From Thermoplasmata archaeon (lineage in GTDB: Archaea; Thermoplasmatota; Thermoplasmata; Lutacidiplasmatales; UBA184), in contig DATKQS010000012.1 in NCBI GenBank assembly GCA_035532555.1, forward strand, positions 36,458 through 100,457: DNA of 64,000 nt, written 5' to 3'. Made by a program: the position numbers and the translations under genes. The notes below the pieces were generated by a model. It was not told where the DNA came from. It worked only from the letters and a program-made list of their open reading frames with translations, and made no database searches. This document shows positions 62,858 to 64,000 of the stretch, piece after piece; the first letter of the stretch is position 1, and each line of letters opens with the position of its first letter.

Positions 62858-63745
62858 TCATCTGCACCCCCTCCGACCCAAATAACGGTGCAGGGCGAGC
62901 TCGTACGTCCCCCTACGGGTCTTCCGAGCCAGCAGCATGACGAGTTGGTTTCGTAGACCTCGTCCCCACCATGCCCACTTCCGCTTGCATCGATCCGCGA
63001 TCATCCCCATCACCCGCTCGACTCCGTTCGAGGTGGCCGGCAGGTCGATCCCGTAGACCGCTACCTCGGCGAAGACGACCAGCGCCTTCGCCTCCCGACG
63101 GATCGCTCGGGCGGAGCGAGGGCAGGCGGCCCGCTCCAGGCGCCGTGCCAGCACCTCCAGTTCCTCGAGGGTGGCCCGCACCCGGTCGGTGATGGCCCAC
63201 CACTCTCTTCGAAGTCGGTGGAACTCCACCGACCTTCTCAGGTGGGCCAAGAGGCCCCGAGCCGGGGCCAGGATCGCCTCCCGTTCGAGGAGTCCCACGC
63301 CTTCCTCCCGGAGGAGTTCGCCCAGCAGGCGGAGGAAGTGCACGTGACAGAGCTGGTGCACTCGCGCGGGGTAGGCCATGAGGCCGGTGTCGTCGTCGGT
63401 CACCAGGTGTTCGACGGACAAGCCATCGAGCACCGACGTCGGCGCTCCACCAATCTTCACCTCAGCGAGGTGGACGTGGTGGTTCGGATCCAGGGTAATG
63501 GCCACGTGGATGGCGTGCTGATTCCCCCTCTTCTCCTGGCTCTTCACGAAGGTCGAGTCGGCCTCATGGACCGAGTGCTCGATCGGGAGCGGCGTAGAGG
63601 GAGCGTGGAGCGCTCGCTCCACGCCCACGGCGATCTCCTGGAGGAAGTTCCAGATGGTCCGACGGGGAATGCGCAGACCGAGGTCTCGTTCGAGAACCTC
63701 GGAGGCCTCTCCGTAGGAGGTGCGAGTAGCTAGTGGACCGGCCAC
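62858..63745 (-). CDS. Transposase remnant with DDE-like core, 5' end probably missing
   Basis: About 295 residues from a GTG inside the end of the neighbouring transposase. Conserved: RIPRRTIWNFLQEIA, VHEADSTFVKSQEK (first D), EHLVTDDDTGL (second D), HVHFLRLLGELLREE, ATSNGVERVMGMIADRCKRKWAW (E region) and RGTYELALHRYLG. It recalls the IS256/mutator-like group but I cannot assign a family. A zinc-binding or wHTH N-terminus is absent, so it is probably 5' truncated, possibly still translated. Confidence 0.72.
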   Translation of the reverse strand: MAGPLATRTSYGEASEVLERDLGLRIPRRTIWNFLQEIAVGVERALHAPSTPLPIEHSVHEADSTFVKSQEKRGNQHAIHVAITLDPNHHVHLAEVKIGGAPTSVLDGLSVEHLVTDDDTGLMAYPARVHQLCHVHFLRLLGELLREEGVGLLEREAILAPARGLLAHLRRSVEFHRLRREWWAITDRVRATLEELEVLARRLERAACPRSARAIRREAKALVVFAEVAVYGIDLPATSNGVERVMGMIADRCKRKWAWWGRGLRNQLVMLLARKTRRGTYELALHRYLGRRGCR

Positions 63746-64000
63746 GCGGGATGTTCGGGATTCGTACCTCGTAGCCACACCGGGACTTTCGCCAGGTGGC
63801 GTCGGTCCCCTCTCACCGTGTCCCGGAACCTCTTCCCCCGCTTCTCTCGCTCTTCGTTCCGATAGGTCACCGCCCGATCCAAGGCATCCCCTACCTCGAC
63901 CACCGAGGTGAACTCCGTGCCGGGCAGGGCCAGCTCCTCGATGCCTTTCGCGTGCGTCTCGACCGGGTTCATCCAACTCGCATGGGTCGCCGTCGGCACC
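63730..64000 (-). pseudogene. IS630-like transposase, C-terminal fragment at the window edge
   Basis: About 89 residues. The motif THASWMNPVETHAKGIEELALPGTEFTS is the C-terminal DDE Glu region of IS630-type transposases (SWxNxxE), followed by a short basic tail. Its start lies beyond the right edge, so whether it is intact cannot be judged. It overlaps the other transposase by about 16 bases on the same strand. Confidence 0.65.

Overview
This window comes from an archaeon, most probably a G+C-rich (judged by eye, not computed) member of the Thermoplasmatota. The archaeal markers are eL18-uL13-uS9-RpoN, uL16, MCM, CTP synthase, PAN and Cdc48/VAT ATPases, a PAC2 protein, NAC, Dph2, NMD3, Cgi121, SepF, pantoate kinase and a Nop5-like protein. 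Tandem MutS-MutL, gyrase B, ClpB and GrpE are bacterial-type genes that several euryarchaeal lineages, including Thermoplasmatota, carry. Many first genes of operons have an A/T-rich TATA-like box about 26 bases before the start codon. This suggests leaderless mRNAs, while downstream genes start by 4-base ATGA/GTGA overlaps or Shine-Dalgarno sites.

Layout. 0-5 kb (minus strand): mutS-mutL and a truncated PD-(D/E)XK nuclease-like gene, translationally coupled. 5.0-5.3 kb: tRNA-Ser and a tRNA-Gly interrupted in its T-loop. 5.3-9.9 kb: Cgi121 (KEOPS), an MBL-fold hydrolase, an unknown protein and Cdc48. 10-13.3 kb: a large cell-surface protein. 13.3-15.6 kb: ribosomal/RNA-polymerase operon with a methyltransferase. 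15.8-22.5 kb: PRC-barrel, glycosyltransferase, coiled-coil protein, HerA-like ATPase, leucyl aminopeptidase, SepF, NMD3, DUF424. 22.5-29.5 kb: mcm, aspS, pyrG, pyrK, pyrD. 29.5-33 kb: clpB and a translation-factor-like protein without a P-loop. 33-36.5 kb: PAN, pantoate kinase, uL16, UspA and an initiator tRNA-Met interrupted in its D-loop. 36.8-47.6 kb: an accessory metabolic block with aldehyde dehydrogenase, a peptide-type ABC importer (binding protein plus OppBCDF), a saccharopine-dehydrogenase-like enzyme and a class III aminotransferase. 47.8-53.5 kb: tRNA-Thr, enoyl-CoA hydratase, Nop5-like, redoxin, LplA-like, amidohydrolase and a CorA-like membrane protein. 53.5-58 kb: gyrB and the grpE-hmgA-pdxT operon. 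58.3-62.8 kb: dph2, Nudix, NAC, a CBS/HPF-like fusion, a GNAT and PAC2. 62.8-64 kb: two transposase remnants at the edge.

Two themes stand out. Proteostasis and translation are over-represented: PAN, Cdc48, PAC2, ClpB, GrpE, NAC, Dph2, NMD3, a hibernation-factor-like fusion and an EF-Tu-like paralogue. Two of the four tRNA genes carry introns at non-canonical sites with good bulge-helix-bulge folds, implying a relaxed-specificity splicing endonuclease. I found no CRISPR array, prophage or obvious defence island.
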